NCBI RefSeq assembly: GCF_001282785.1
Contig: NZ_CVUA01000001.1
Location: 2,604,001 to 2,668,000, forward strand
DNA from: Halolamina sediminis
GTDB lineage: Archaea; Halobacteriota; Halobacteria; Halobacteriales; Haloferacaceae
Direction: 5' to 3'
DNA: 64,000 nt
Each line of letters starts with the position of its first letter. Position 1 is the stretch's first letter. Made by a program: the position numbers and the translations under genes. The notes under the pieces are model-generated. The model was not told the DNA's origin. It did not search any database and worked only from the letters and a program-made list of their open reading frames with translations. Shown here piece after piece: positions 8,179-18,227 of this stretch.

Positions 8179-9237
8179 TTAGTTTTTGCCGTTGCCGTTA
8201 CCGGGGTTGCTGTCGTCATCCTCGTCTTCCTCTTCGTCGTCTTCGTCGTCCTCGTCGTCGTCTTCATCCTCCTCGTCCTCGTCGTCCGATTCACTCTCGC
8301 TCTCGGACTCGTCGTCGCTCTCGTCGTCAGACTGGCCGGGCGCCTCGTCGGAGTTGCCCGGCGCGTCATCGGAGTTGCCCGGCGCGTCATCGGAGTTACC
8401 CGGCGCGTCATCGGAGTTACCCGGCGCGTCATCGGAGTTACCCGGCGCGTCATCGGAGTTACCCGGCGCCTCGTCGGAGTTGCCCGGCGCGTCGTCGTTG
8501 CCGTTCCCGAGCTGCTCCTGGATCAGCTGACCGAGGTTGCCCTCCTGGCCGCTGTCGAGCCAGTTCTGGATGACGGCGAAGACGTTCTTCGCGCGGTCGG
8601 AGGCGTTCTCGTCGGGGCCAGCCTCGTCGTCGCTCTCCTCGACGAGCTCGCCATCCTCGATCGCGTACTCGAGTTCAAGCTCCTGCTCGCCGGACGTGAT
8701 CTCGATCTCGAGCTCCTCGCTCGCGTTCGTCTCGAACGTGAGCGAGCCGTTGGCGTCGGTCGTGCCTACGTCCTCGCCGTTGGCCGTGACCGACGCGTTC
8801 TCGACGCCGCTACCGTTCTGGGTCACCGTCAGGTCGACCGTACCGTTGTCGAACGTCACGTCGGCCGCGAGTTCGGCCTCGTCATCGTCGTCCTCGTCGG
8901 ACTCACGGACGAGCTCGCCGTCCTCGATCACGTACTCGACCTCCTGGTCGATCCCCTCGCCCTCGAGTTCGAGTTCGAGCTCCTCGGTCGCGTTCGTCTC
9001 GAACGTGAGCGTGCCGTTCGCGTCGGTCGCACCCACGTCCTCGCTGTTAGCCTCGACTGAGACGTTCTCGACGCCCGTGCCGTTCTGGGCGACGGAGAGC
9101 GTCACTGTCCCGTCGTCGTAGTTCGCCTCGATACTCGTGTCGGCGCTCGCGTCGTCGGTCTGGGCGGTGACCGCCCCCGCACCCGCGGAGACGACCAGCG
9201 CCGCCACCAGCACCGTGAGAAGTTTCGTGGTGTTCAT
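8179..9237 (-). CDS. Secreted acidic repeat protein with two Ig-like modules
   Basis: The 352-aa protein has a Sec signal peptide (MNTTKLLTVLVAALVV...AGAVTAQ). Two homologous beta-sandwich modules of about 85 aa follow, each with VENVSVEA/VENASVTANGEDVG, TDANG(T/S)LTFETNA and an E-rich strand ending YxIEDGEL. Next come a short helix-rich linker (AVIQNWLDSGQ, LGQLIQEQLG), seven APGNSD(D/E) heptads plus one APGQSDD, and a tail of about 50 mostly Asp/Glu/Ser residues ending NPGNGNGKN. It is probably exported and cell-surface associated; no membrane anchor is seen. NxS/T sequons in the modules suggest N-glycosylation. Function unknown. Confidence 0.85.
   Translation of the reverse strand: MNTTKLLTVLVAALVVSAGAGAVTAQTDDASADTSIEANYDDGTVTLSVAQNGTGVENVSVEANSEDVGATDANGTLTFETNATEELELELEGEGIDQEVEYVIEDGELVRESDEDDDDEAELAADVTFDNGTVDLTVTQNGSGVENASVTANGEDVGTTDANGSLTFETNASEELEIEITSGEQELELEYAIEDGELVEESDDEAGPDENASDRAKNVFAVIQNWLDSGQEGNLGQLIQEQLGNGNDDAPGNSDEAPGNSDDAPGNSDDAPGNSDDAPGNSDDAPGNSDDAPGNSDEAPGQSDDESDDESESESESDDEDEEDEDDDEDDEDDEEEDEDDDSNPGNGNGKN
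8330..8497 (-). repeat. 21-bp coding tandem repeat (APGNSDD heptads)
   Basis: Eight consecutive 21-bp units encode seven APGNSD(D/E) heptads and one APGQSDD. Unit starts can be followed at 8351, 8372, 8393, 8414, 8435, 8456 and 8477. The central units are almost identical at DNA level, which implies recent expansion. The outer ones carry synonymous changes (GCC/ACC, GTC/CTC). Confidence 0.85.
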
Positions 9238-9326
9238 CGCATCCGTCCCGACGACCTACTCCCCCTTGAATGGGGAACGCGCCAAACGCCGATTCCGGTG
9301 GTTTGAGCCCATTCTAAACCGAATTA

Positions 9327-9340
9327 AGTCGGCTTAACAG
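9327..9340. promoter_or_regulatory. TTAAG-n4-CTTAA inverted repeat upstream of the secreted protein
   Basis: A perfect 5-bp inverted repeat in an AT-rich island lies about 90 bp upstream of the start at 9237. Nearer to the gene the minus strand reads TTTAGAAT, a weak TATA-like element. It could be an operator or BRE/TATA region. The rest of the 9238-9452 gap shows nothing else that I recognise. Confidence 0.35.
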
Positions 9341-9452
9341 CCGGTTCCGGGGGACGGTCGAAACAGCCGTCGCTGGCGGGCGTGGGTTCGCTCGGAACGC
9401 AGTCGGCGGCGGCCGGGGCGCGTGGCCGTCGGAGAACGGCATCGCGGAGTCC

Positions 9453-9782
9453 CTACGCGAGTTCGTCGACGAGCTCCTCCGCGACCGCCTCGGGCCCCAG
9501 CAGCGACGGGTCGACGACGAGGTCGACGGTGCCGGCGACCGACTCCGGCAGCTCCCCGCTGCCGAAGCGGACCGCCCGCACGTCGGGATTGATCTCCTTC
9601 GCGAGCGTGATCGAGATCCCCTCCGCGAGGTCGGTGAGCACGAACAGCTCGGCGTCCGCGACCCCCGCGTCCTCGAGCGCGTCGGCGAACACGGGGCTGT
9701 CGACGCGCTCGACGGTCACGCCAAGCGCTTCAAGCTCCTCGCTGATCCCCTCGGCGTCGGCGCCGGCGACGATCGCCTTCAT
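9453..9782 (-). CDS. Small Rossmann-like protein of the pyrG-guaA operon
   Basis: The 109-aa acidic protein starts [22 protein letters not shown], a strand-turn-helix like a nucleotide-binding Rossmann start. Alternating strands follow ([37 protein letters not shown]). It resembles a degenerate TrkA-N-type fold without the full GxGxxG. Its ATG overlaps the stop of guaA by 4 bp (ATGA), so it is the last gene of the pyrG-guaA operon. The context suggests a role linked to nucleotide synthesis, but no function is known to me. Confidence 0.85.
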   Translation of the reverse strand: MKAIVAGADAEGISEELEALGVTVERVDSPVFADALEDAGVADAELFVLTDLAEGISITLAKEINPDVRAVRFGSGELPESVAGTVDLVVDPSLLGPEAVAEELVDELA

Positions 9783-10695
9783 TCGTACTCGATCGTCGCG
9801 GGCGGTTTGTGGGTCACGTCGTACACCACTCGCGAGACGTTGTCGTTCATCCCGGTGATCCGGCTCTGGATCCGCTGGAGCGTGTCCCAGTCGAGCTCCT
9901 GGGCGCGGGCGGTCATCCCGTCCCGGCTCTCGACGGAGCGGACGGCGACGACCCAGCCGTGGACGCGGTTGTCACCTTTCACGCCCGTGGCCTTCCCGAG
10001 CACGGCGCCGAACGCCTGCCAGGGCTCGTGTTCGGCGGTCTCCTCCTCGACGACGTGACAGGCGTCGCGGGCCACCTCCACCTTCTCCTTGGTGACCTCG
10101 CCGACGATGCGGACCGCCAGCCCCGGGCCGGGGAACGGCATCCGCTCGGAGATCACCGCTTCGAGGTCGAGCGCGCGGGCGACCTCCCGGACCTCGTCCT
10201 TGTAGAGGTCGCGGACGGGCTCGACGATCCCCTCGAAGTCGACGGCCTCGGGCAGCCCGCCGACGTTGTGGTGGGACTTGATGTTCCCTTCGCTCTCGAT
10301 GCGGTCGGGGTAGATCGTCCCCTGCACGAGGTAGTCGGCGTCGGCCGCCCGCGCCTCGCGCTCGAACTCCCGGATGAACTGCTCGCCGATGACGTGACGC
10401 TTCTCCTCGGGATCGGTGACGCCGGCGAGTTCGGCGAGGAACCGCTCCTCGGCGTCGACGACCGTCAGCGAGTGCATGTAGGAGAACGTCTCGCGGATAC
10501 TCTCGGTCTCGCCTTTCCGCATCAGCCCCGTGTCGACGTAGACAGGGACCAGCCGATCGCCGATCGCCTCGTACGCTAGCGCGGCCGCGACCGAGGAGTC
10601 GACGCCGCCCGACAGGGCGATGACGGCCTTCCCGTCGCCGACCTCCTCGCGGATCTCTTCGACCTTCTCGTCGATGAACGACTCGGGGTCGACCA

Positions 10696-10696
<1 letters not shown>
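9779..10696 (-). CDS. guaA: GMP synthase, ATP-pyrophosphatase subunit
   Basis: Archaeal GMP synthase is split. This 305-aa subunit adenylates XMP and uses ammonia delivered by a separate glutamine amidotransferase. The PP-loop [16 protein letters not shown] (about residues 25-40) binds [22 protein letters not shown] is the dimerisation-domain signature, and the C-terminus PPATIEYE is the family ending. The amidotransferase subunit is not in this window. It overlaps pyrG by one base and the downstream small gene by four, so CTP and GMP synthesis are co-expressed. Confidence 0.96.
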
Positions 10697-12438
<1,742 letters not shown>

Positions 12439-12445
12439 TCAATCC

Positions 12446-12647
12446 CCACCGATTCCGCCAGCGGTTCCGGAGTCAGTCGCCGTCGATCCCGCCGCCACGT
12501 GCCGGGATCAGTCGCCGTCGATCCCGCCGCCACGTGCCGGGATCAGTCTCCGTCGATCCCGCCGCCACGTGCCGGGATCAGTCTCCGTCGATCCCGCCGC
12601 CACGTGCCGGGATCAGTCTCCGTCGATCCCGTCGAACGGGCTATCGG
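12446..12647. repeat. 35-bp tandem hairpin array (four full units plus divergent end units)
   Basis: Four near-identical units begin at 12481, 12516, 12551 and 12586. Each contains the inverted repeat GATCCCG...CGGGATC (7-bp arms) around an 11-base loop with a CACGTG palindrome. A divergent unit at 12449-12480 keeps the stem with a changed sequence (GATTCCG/CGGAGTC with one wobble). A shortened unit at 12621-12647 keeps CCCG-tcgaa-CGGG. The array fills the gap between the pyrG 5' end and the amidohydrolase stop codon, 10 bp away. It would be in the amidohydrolase 3' UTR. The apparent ORFs crossing it in several frames are by-products of the repeat. No unique spacers, so not CRISPR. Confidence 0.85.
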
Positions 12648-12657
12648 CCGCCGACCG

Positions 12658-13962
12658 TCAGATCGCCGCGAACAGTTCCTCGGCGTACGCCTGTGCACGC
12701 TCGCGGATCGCCGCCGCGTCGACGCCGACGTGCTCGCCGTCCTCGTAGCACACCCGGCCGTCGACCATCGTGAACTCGACGTCGTCGCCGTGGGCCGCGA
12801 ACACGAGGTGGGAGACGGGGTCGTGGACCGGCGTCGCACGCTCGCTGTCGGTCGTGAGCCCCACCACGTCGGCTTTCCACCCCTCCCGGAGCGCGCCCAC
12901 GTTCTCGAAGCCGGCGGCCGCGGCGCCGTTCTCAGTCGCCATCTCGAAGGCGGTCTCGGCGGCGACGGCGGTGGGGTCGTTGTCGTCGACCTTCGCGAGC
13001 AGGCTGGCCTGCCGCATCTCGGTGAACGCGTCGAGCGTGTTGTTGCAGGGCGGGCCGTCGTTGCCCAGCGCGACCGTGACCCCGCGGCTCAGGTAGTCCT
13101 CGACCGGCGCGATTCCCGAGGCGAGCTTCATGTTCGAGGACGGGCAGTGGGTGACGTTCGTCCCCGTGTCCGCGAGCACCTCGCGCTCGGCCTCGTCGGT
13201 GTGGACGCAGTGGGCCAGCACCACGTCCTCGCCGGTGAGGCCGACCTCGTCGAGCCAGTGGACGTTCCGCATCCCGGTTTCCGTCTCGACGGCGGCGATC
13301 TCGTCTTCGTTCTCGCTGGCGTGGGTGTGGATCGTGACGCCGTCGTAGCGGTCCGCGAGCTCGCGGGCGCCGCGCAGGCACGCCTCGGTACAGGAGACGG
13401 CAAATCGCGGCGTCACGGCGTACTGGATCCGACCGTTCTCGACGCCGTGGTACTGCCGGATCAGCGCCTCGCTGTCCCGGAGCGCCTGCTCGGTCGACTG
13501 TTCGAGGCCGTCGGGCGACTCCGTGTCCATCAGCACCTTCCCCATCCGGGCGCGGATCCCGCGGTCGCGGGCGGCCTCGAACGCCTCGGCGGCGTGGTGG
13601 ACCGACAGGTGGTCGATCACGGTCGTCGTGCCCGAGGCCAGACACTCCAGATAGCCGAGGTCGGCGGCGAGGCGCATCCCCTCGGCGTCGAGGCCGGCCT
13701 CCATCGGCAGCACGTGGTCGAACAGCCAGTCGAGCAGTTCGGCGTCGTCGGCGACACCGCGACCCAGCGACTGGACGGAGTGGACGTGCGCGCCCACGAG
13801 TCCGGGGGCGACGATGTCGAACGCGCGGTGCTCGTGGGCCGGGAACCGCTCGCGGAGGTCGCTGGCGGGGCCGACGGCCTCGATGCGGTCGCCCGCCGTG
13901 ACGACGGCGCCGTCCTCGATGGTCGTCTCGGCGTCGACGACGACCGTTCCGGTGAGTAGCAT
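12658..13962 (-). CDS. Amidohydrolase, S-adenosylhomocysteine / 5'-deoxyadenosine deaminase type
   Basis: The 434-aa metal-dependent deaminase of the cytosine-deaminase/MtaD group has metal ligands in GLVGAHVHSVQ (HxH), VTIHTHASENEDE (His with the catalytic Glu nearby), VVLAHCVHTD (His) and TVALGNDGPPCNN (Asp). Flanking beta-sandwich strands open (MLLTGTVVVDAETTIEDGAVV) and close the protein. Such enzymes deaminate adenosine-type nucleosides (SAH, 5'-methylthioadenosine, 5'-deoxyadenosine) in salvage. The ATG at 13962 is the family start; the much longer frame upstream runs through other genes and is spurious. The 35-bp hairpin array follows its stop. Confidence 0.9.
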   Translation of the reverse strand: MLLTGTVVVDAETTIEDGAVVTAGDRIEAVGPASDLRERFPAHEHRAFDIVAPGLVGAHVHSVQSLGRGVADDAELLDWLFDHVLPMEAGLDAEGMRLAADLGYLECLASGTTTVIDHLSVHHAAEAFEAARDRGIRARMGKVLMDTESPDGLEQSTEQALRDSEALIRQYHGVENGRIQYAVTPRFAVSCTEACLRGARELADRYDGVTIHTHASENEDEIAAVETETGMRNVHWLDEVGLTGEDVVLAHCVHTDEAEREVLADTGTNVTHCPSSNMKLASGIAPVEDYLSRGVTVALGNDGPPCNNTLDAFTEMRQASLLAKVDDNDPTAVAAETAFEMATENGAAAAGFENVGALREGWKADVVGLTTDSERATPVHDPVSHLVFAAHGDDVEFTMVDGRVCYEDGEHVGVDAAAIRERAQAYAEELFAAI

Positions 13963-14018
13963 CCCCTGCGTGGGATGGTGTGGAGGATTAAGAGGCTGAC
14001 TATCGCCCACAGCGTCCC

Positions 14019-14213
14019 TCAGAATCCCAGCGCATCCAGCAGATCGAACCCCCAGCCGAGATGCGCCATCACGTAGTAGCCAACGTAGATCCCCACGATC
14101 GCGACGACGCCCGGGAGCGCCGGCGGCGCCGGGATCGGCAGTCGGAGGAACGTGAACAGCGCCCCGGTGACGATCCCGACGGCGAGAGCCGCGACGACGG
14201 CAGCGACGTTCAT
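14019..14213 (-). CDS. XapX-domain small membrane protein
   Basis: The 64-aa protein with two transmembrane helices contains GALFTFLRLPIPAPPALPGVVAIVGIYVG, here cited as the core FLRLPIPAPPALPG, which is the XapX-type hairpin between TM helices. The ATG at 14213 (MNVAAVV) gives the family-length protein; the longer reading covers the divergent promoter. Function unknown. It is divergent from the cyclophilin gene at 14317. Confidence 0.85.
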   Translation of the reverse strand: MNVAAVVAALAVGIVTGALFTFLRLPIPAPPALPGVVAIVGIYVGYYVMAHLGWGFDLLDALGF

Positions 14214-14316
14214 GGTTCCCGGAGCGACGCGGTCCGCGACCGTAAATGCGGCTATCGGCAGCGGGAACGCGTCGGGAGTCAGCAACGTTAACCGTCGCCC
14301 GGCCGGATTCACGGGC

Positions 14317-14886
14317 ATGAGCTACGAAGACGAGATGGAGAACCCCGAAAACCCCGTCGCGACGATCCACACCACCCACGGCGACATCGTCGTCGAGCTG
14401 TTCGAGCAGCGCGCGCCGACGACCGTCCACAACTTCGTCAGCCTCGCGACCCACGCCGAGGACTACGACGACGCCGAGGTCGGCCCCGAGGGCGAGGCGT
14501 GGGAGGACGACGGCGAGAAGCGCGTCGATCCGCTGTACGACGACGTGGCGTTCCACCGCATCATCTCCGGGTTCATGATCCAGGGCGGCGACCCGAGCGA
14601 GACCGGCCGCGGCGGCCCCGGCTACGAGTTCGAAGACGAGTTCCACGAGGAACTCACCCACGACGGCCCGGGGATCCTCTCGATGGCCAACTCCGGCCCG
14701 AACACCAACGGCTCGCAGTTCTTCATCACGCTGGACGCCCAGCCCCACCTCGACGGCAAGCACGCCGTCTTCGGCCGCGTGATCGACGGGATGGATGTGG
14801 TGCGTGAACTCGGCAACGTCCCGACCGACCGCAACGACCAGCCGCAGGTCGAGGCGAAGCTCGAATCGGTCACAGTCGAGGAGTAA
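14317..14886 (+). CDS. Cyclophilin-type peptidyl-prolyl cis-trans isomerase
   Basis: The 189-aa cytoplasmic cyclophilin has VATIHTTHGDIVVELFE, the catalytic region VAFHRIISGFMIQGGDP (Arg), GILSMANSGPNTNGSQFFIT and LDGKHAVFGRVIDGMDVV. The active-site Arg, Phe, Gln and His are visible. A negatively charged insertion of about 20 aa (VGPEGEAWEDDGEK) near the N-terminus is typical of haloarchaeal copies. It assists protein folding. The ATG at 14317 follows CGTTAACC, an AT-rich element about 25 bp upstream. Confidence 0.95.
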   Translation: MSYEDEMENPENPVATIHTTHGDIVVELFEQRAPTTVHNFVSLATHAEDYDDAEVGPEGEAWEDDGEKRVDPLYDDVAFHRIISGFMIQGGDPSETGRGGPGYEFEDEFHEELTHDGPGILSMANSGPNTNGSQFFITLDAQPHLDGKHAVFGRVIDGMDVVRELGNVPTDRNDQPQVEAKLESVTVEE

Positions 14887-15075
14887 CGCAGTCGGGGACG
14901 AGTTCGGCGAGGTCACCACGAAGCCAGTTTTCCACTCGGATACGCCGAATTCGGAGCCTTCGGCTATCCCGTAAGATCGCGTCGCGTGACGATCACACCG
15001 GGAACCGGATCGCTCCAATCGAGATGAACGAGGGGACGTGCGGCGACCGAACCCACTGCCTGCGACGGACGGAAG

Positions 15076-15089
15076 GGGGGAAACTCCCC
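15076..15089 (-). terminator. Hairpin directly after the cohesin-gene stop
   Basis: On the minus strand GGGGAGTTTCCCC lies immediately 3' of the stop codon of the 15091-16647 gene. It is short and lacks a long U-tract, so a terminator role is tentative. The rest of the 14887-15090 gap holds a GCCGAA...TTCGGC inverted repeat near 14947-14966 and nothing else recognised. Confidence 0.3.
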
Positions 15090-15090
15090 G

Positions 15091-16647
15091 TCAGTCGCCA
15101 GCCACGGCGAGGAGACCGAACAGGGAGACGACGACGAACGCGAGCGCTCCGAACACCGCCAGCGGGGCATCCGTCGGCGCACCCCCATCGTCAGCCGGCG
15201 AACCGACGGCGGTGTCGGCCGTCGACCCCTCCGTGGTGGCCACCGTCGACTCGCCGTCCGAGGTACCGGCGGTCGTGGGGGTCGCCGATGGACGCTCGGT
15301 GGCCGTTCCAGCCTCTTCACCGTCTGCCACGGTGTCGGTCGATTCGTCGTCGGTGCTCCCGTCGTCATGGACGTCAATGCCGCTGTCGGGGGCCGACGCG
15401 ATACCGTAGCTGTTGCCGCTCTCGTCGCCGAGCGAGGAGATCGACAGCGACAGGGCCGTCGATCCAGTGGAGACGCCCTGTAACGTGAGCTCGACGATCC
15501 GAGCGGGTGCTTCGTCAGCACCGTCACGGAGTGCGAACTCGGCGGCAACCCTCGTTCCACGGTCGCGGATTTCTGCCCCGCCGATCCCGGGATCACCGGT
15601 CACAGTCGCGTTCGTGATCTCGGCGGAGCTGTCCGTCGTGAGTGTGACGGTGAGGTTACCGGCTCCGACCCCGCCATCGGCGTTCGTCACGACCACGTCG
15701 ACCGTCGTCGTCTCGCCGACCGAGAGGTCGATCGACCCGGGATCCGTGCGGACGATCACGCCGCCACTCCCTGTACCGTCGTCGTTCGGTCCGGACCGAT
15801 CACCGACGGCCGAGAGAGTGACGGAATCGTTCCGATAGCGCTCCTGGTTCGTCGGGGGCTTGCTCGCCACGGCAGTGACCGTGCCAGCGTCCGAGATCAT
15901 CGACTCGCGGACGACGACAGTCACCTCACCGTCGACGCCGGTGTCGACGGTCCGGTTCCCGACAGTGACGTTGGCTTCGACACGGGCGTTCGAGTCCGTG
16001 CGCATGACCGTGAACGTGATCGACTCATCGAGCGTAGCGTTGTCCGCATCGGCCGTAACGGAGAGGGCAACGTCGTTGCGGGAGTTCTCGACGGTCAGTG
16101 CCGTGTCTGGTGTCCCCCCGACGTCGTAGGGATCGCCCGACTCATCACCCAGCGAATCTATCGAGAGGGCCAGATCGGTCGTCCCCTCAAGCTGGCCCCG
16201 GACGGTTACCTCGGCGACCGTGACCAACCCGGTGTCCGCCGTGTCCATCAGTGCCCCGTCGAAGGTGACGGCGTCGTCGGTAACTGTCACGTTCTCGAGT
16301 CCGGGGTCCCCACGCAGTTCGAAACCGACGATGTCCGCGTACTCCGACTCGACGACCGATATCTCCCCGGAAACCGCACCGACACCACCGTCCGCGTTCG
16401 CGACGACGACGTCGAGTGTACGAGTTTCCCCTTCGTCGACAGTCGCGGTCGTGGGATCGAGCCGAACCGTCGTCGATCCGGCAGTGGCGTCTGTCGTATT
16501 CGCTGTGACGCCGACGCTACCGGGGGAGGTACCGTCGCTCGCGACACTCTGGCCAGCAGCGACCATCGGAACGGCCAGCAGGCACAGACAGACCGCGAGG
16601 ACCGCCACGCGGGACGTACCGACCCCCCGGAAGTAGCGCCCCGTCAT
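15091..16647 (-). CDS. Membrane-anchored protein with two cohesin-like modules
   Basis: The 518-aa protein has an N-terminal signal segment (AVLAVCLCLLAVPMVAAG). Two related modules follow at about 55-185 and 300-430. Each has the cohesin-like pattern TVxxGxTxTxDVVVxNADGGVGA early, then a strand pair, an xDGAxD(T/E)A segment and a closing (G)xTxLxLSIxSLGDESG(D/N)xY strand. A beta-rich insert lies between them (VALSVTADADNATLDESITF). A Ser/Thr/Asp-rich glycosylation-prone linker (about 435-490) and a C-terminal transmembrane helix (APLAVFGALAFVVVSLFGLL) end it. The gene overlaps by ATGA the upstream dockerin-bearing propeller, a likely binding partner. The module assignment is from pattern, not from a profile search. 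Confidence 0.75.
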   Translation of the reverse strand: MTGRYFRGVGTSRVAVLAVCLCLLAVPMVAAGQSVASDGTSPGSVGVTANTTDATAGSTTVRLDPTTATVDEGETRTLDVVVANADGGVGAVSGEISVVESEYADIVGFELRGDPGLENVTVTDDAVTFDGALMDTADTGLVTVAEVTVRGQLEGTTDLALSIDSLGDESGDPYDVGGTPDTALTVENSRNDVALSVTADADNATLDESITFTVMRTDSNARVEANVTVGNRTVDTGVDGEVTVVVRESMISDAGTVTAVASKPPTNQERYRNDSVTLSAVGDRSGPNDDGTGSGGVIVRTDPGSIDLSVGETTTVDVVVTNADGGVGAGNLTVTLTTDSSAEITNATVTGDPGIGGAEIRDRGTRVAAEFALRDGADEAPARIVELTLQGVSTGSTALSLSISSLGDESGNSYGIASAPDSGIDVHDDGSTDDESTDTVADGEEAGTATERPSATPTTAGTSDGESTVATTEGSTADTAVGSPADDGGAPTDAPLAVFGALAFVVVSLFGLLAVAGD

Positions 16648-18104
16648 TCCCCCTCCTGAAGCCGCGCGTACAGCGCCTGTATGTCGGCGATGTCGACTTC
16701 ACCGTCGCCGTTGAAGTCGAACTTCGAGACGTTGTTCTGAACCACGTCACTGTCGAGGTTGGCGAACAGCGCCTGTACGTCGATCACTGTGAACGCGCCA
16801 TCACCGTTGACGTCCTCGTAGAGACCATCCTCGTCGAGGTCCCGTGCTGGCGCGCCGTCGCCGGTCACGTCGCCGGGGCTGATAGCCCCCTCCTCGCGAA
16901 GCGCGTACAGGCTCCCGTCCGTGCTGGCGACGTAGACGGTGCCGTCCAATACCACCGGCGGGACGACCACGTCGTTGCCGGTCTCGAACCGCCAGCGTTG
17001 CTCGCTCGACTGGGCGTCGAACCCGTAGACACTGTTGGCACCAGTGCCGAGGTAGATCATGTCGTCGGCGACGACCGGCGACGTCGGCGACCCGTCGAGA
17101 TCGACACGCCACTGCTCAGTTCCGATCGACGGGTCGATCGCGTACAGCGCCGGCTCCTCCGTCGTCACGTAGAGCGTATCGTCGGCGAAGGTGGGGACCG
17201 TGTCGATCTCGCCGAGGTTACTGAACTGCCAGTTTTGCTCCCCGGTTGCCGCATCGCGTGACTCGAGCACTCCGCTGCCGTCACCGACGAACACCGTTCC
17301 CCCGTCGTAGTCGGCGTAAGTCGTGCCACTGGAGGCGTTCGTGTCGTCGTACGCGTCGCCGGTGAGCCTGGTTCGCCAACTCTCGGCTCCGTCCGAGAGC
17401 GTGTGTGCAGCGAGGAGGTGACGGCCGTTCTCGGGACTCCGGCAGTAGACGTACGCCCGACCGTCCGCGATCGTTGGAAGGCTGAACTCGAATGCATCCG
17501 GTATCTCGAAACGCGACTGTCGGTCCCCCGTCGCCGGGTCGAGCACGTACACGTGGTCGGCAGCGTCGTCAGTCTCCGCGAAGACGACCCCCTCCCCCGT
17601 CACCGTGACCGTGCTCGGTGCATCGACTCCGGTGTCGTTGACCCACTGCCCCGAACCGGTTCCAACCGAGAGCCCGAGGATGCGCCCCGTCCGGGTCGGA
17701 ACGTAGACGATGCTGTTGGCGACGGCAGGTGTCCGGACCAGCGGCTGATTGGTTCCGACCGACCACTCCTCGGCGCCGGTGTCGGCCGAGACAGCGTATA
17801 TCCGCGAGTCCCGGCTGGCTTGGAAGACAGTTCCGTCTTTGACGATCGGCTGGGCGACGAGACTGTCGTCCGTCTCGAACGTCCAAACCGCCTCGACCGG
17901 TTCCGACGGCCCCACCGTATCCAGTGTCCCACTGTTGTGGGCGTCGTGCTGGAACATCGGCCAATCCGAGTTCGTCGCGATCGTCGTCTGCGAGTCGGTC
18001 GGATCCGTCCCAATCGCGGTGCCGACCCCGGATACGAGGCCGATAGCGACCCCTGTTCCGGCGGCCGTCCGAAGTAACTCGCGTCGCGAGAACGGCTCGT
18101 TCAT
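16644..18104 (-). CDS. Tat-exported PQQ-type beta-propeller protein with C-terminal dockerin
   Basis: The 486-aa protein starts MNEPFSRRELLRTAAGTG, a twin-arginine signal. The body (about 45-410) has repeated propeller blades of the BamB/quinoprotein type (WTFETDDSLVAQPIVKDGTVFQ-like strands; cited cores: DGTVYVASTDGSLYAL, WRFETGNDV). The C-terminus is a type-I dockerin with two calcium-loop repeats: DVNGDGAFTVID then DFNGDGEVDIAD, each followed by (V/I)QAL(F/Y)A helices. The ATG at 18104 places the Tat motif at the N-terminus; a longer frame is rejected. An ATTATG element lies about 25 bp upstream. It overlaps the cohesin-type gene by 4 bp, so both are made together and probably bind outside the cell. 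Ligand or substrate unknown. Confidence 0.85.
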   Translation of the reverse strand: MNEPFSRRELLRTAAGTGVAIGLVSGVGTAIGTDPTDSQTTIATNSDWPMFQHDAHNSGTLDTVGPSEPVEAVWTFETDDSLVAQPIVKDGTVFQASRDSRIYAVSADTGAEEWSVGTNQPLVRTPAVANSIVYVPTRTGRILGLSVGTGSGQWVNDTGVDAPSTVTVTGEGVVFAETDDAADHVYVLDPATGDRQSRFEIPDAFEFSLPTIADGRAYVYCRSPENGRHLLAAHTLSDGAESWRTRLTGDAYDDTNASSGTTYADYDGGTVFVGDGSGVLESRDAATGEQNWQFSNLGEIDTVPTFADDTLYVTTEEPALYAIDPSIGTEQWRVDLDGSPTSPVVADDMIYLGTGANSVYGFDAQSSEQRWRFETGNDVVVPPVVLDGTVYVASTDGSLYALREEGAISPGDVTGDGAPARDLDEDGLYEDVNGDGAFTVIDVQALFANLDSDVVQNNVSKFDFNGDGEVDIADIQALYARLQEGE

Positions 18105-18227
18105 GTGAACAACACTCCGTCGACTCGACATAATCGTTTGGTGACTCACGTCGGTCAGGTGGTGCGAACGCTCCTCGGAACACGCGTACCTCGGTAAAGC
18201 TTACCACGACCCGCGTTGGTTGTTAAC

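Noticed and set aside
12658-15018. 786-aa fused reading of the amidohydrolase with upstream sequence
   Set aside because: The part beyond 13962 is antisense to the cyclophilin and XapX region; the family start and motifs fix the ATG at 13962.
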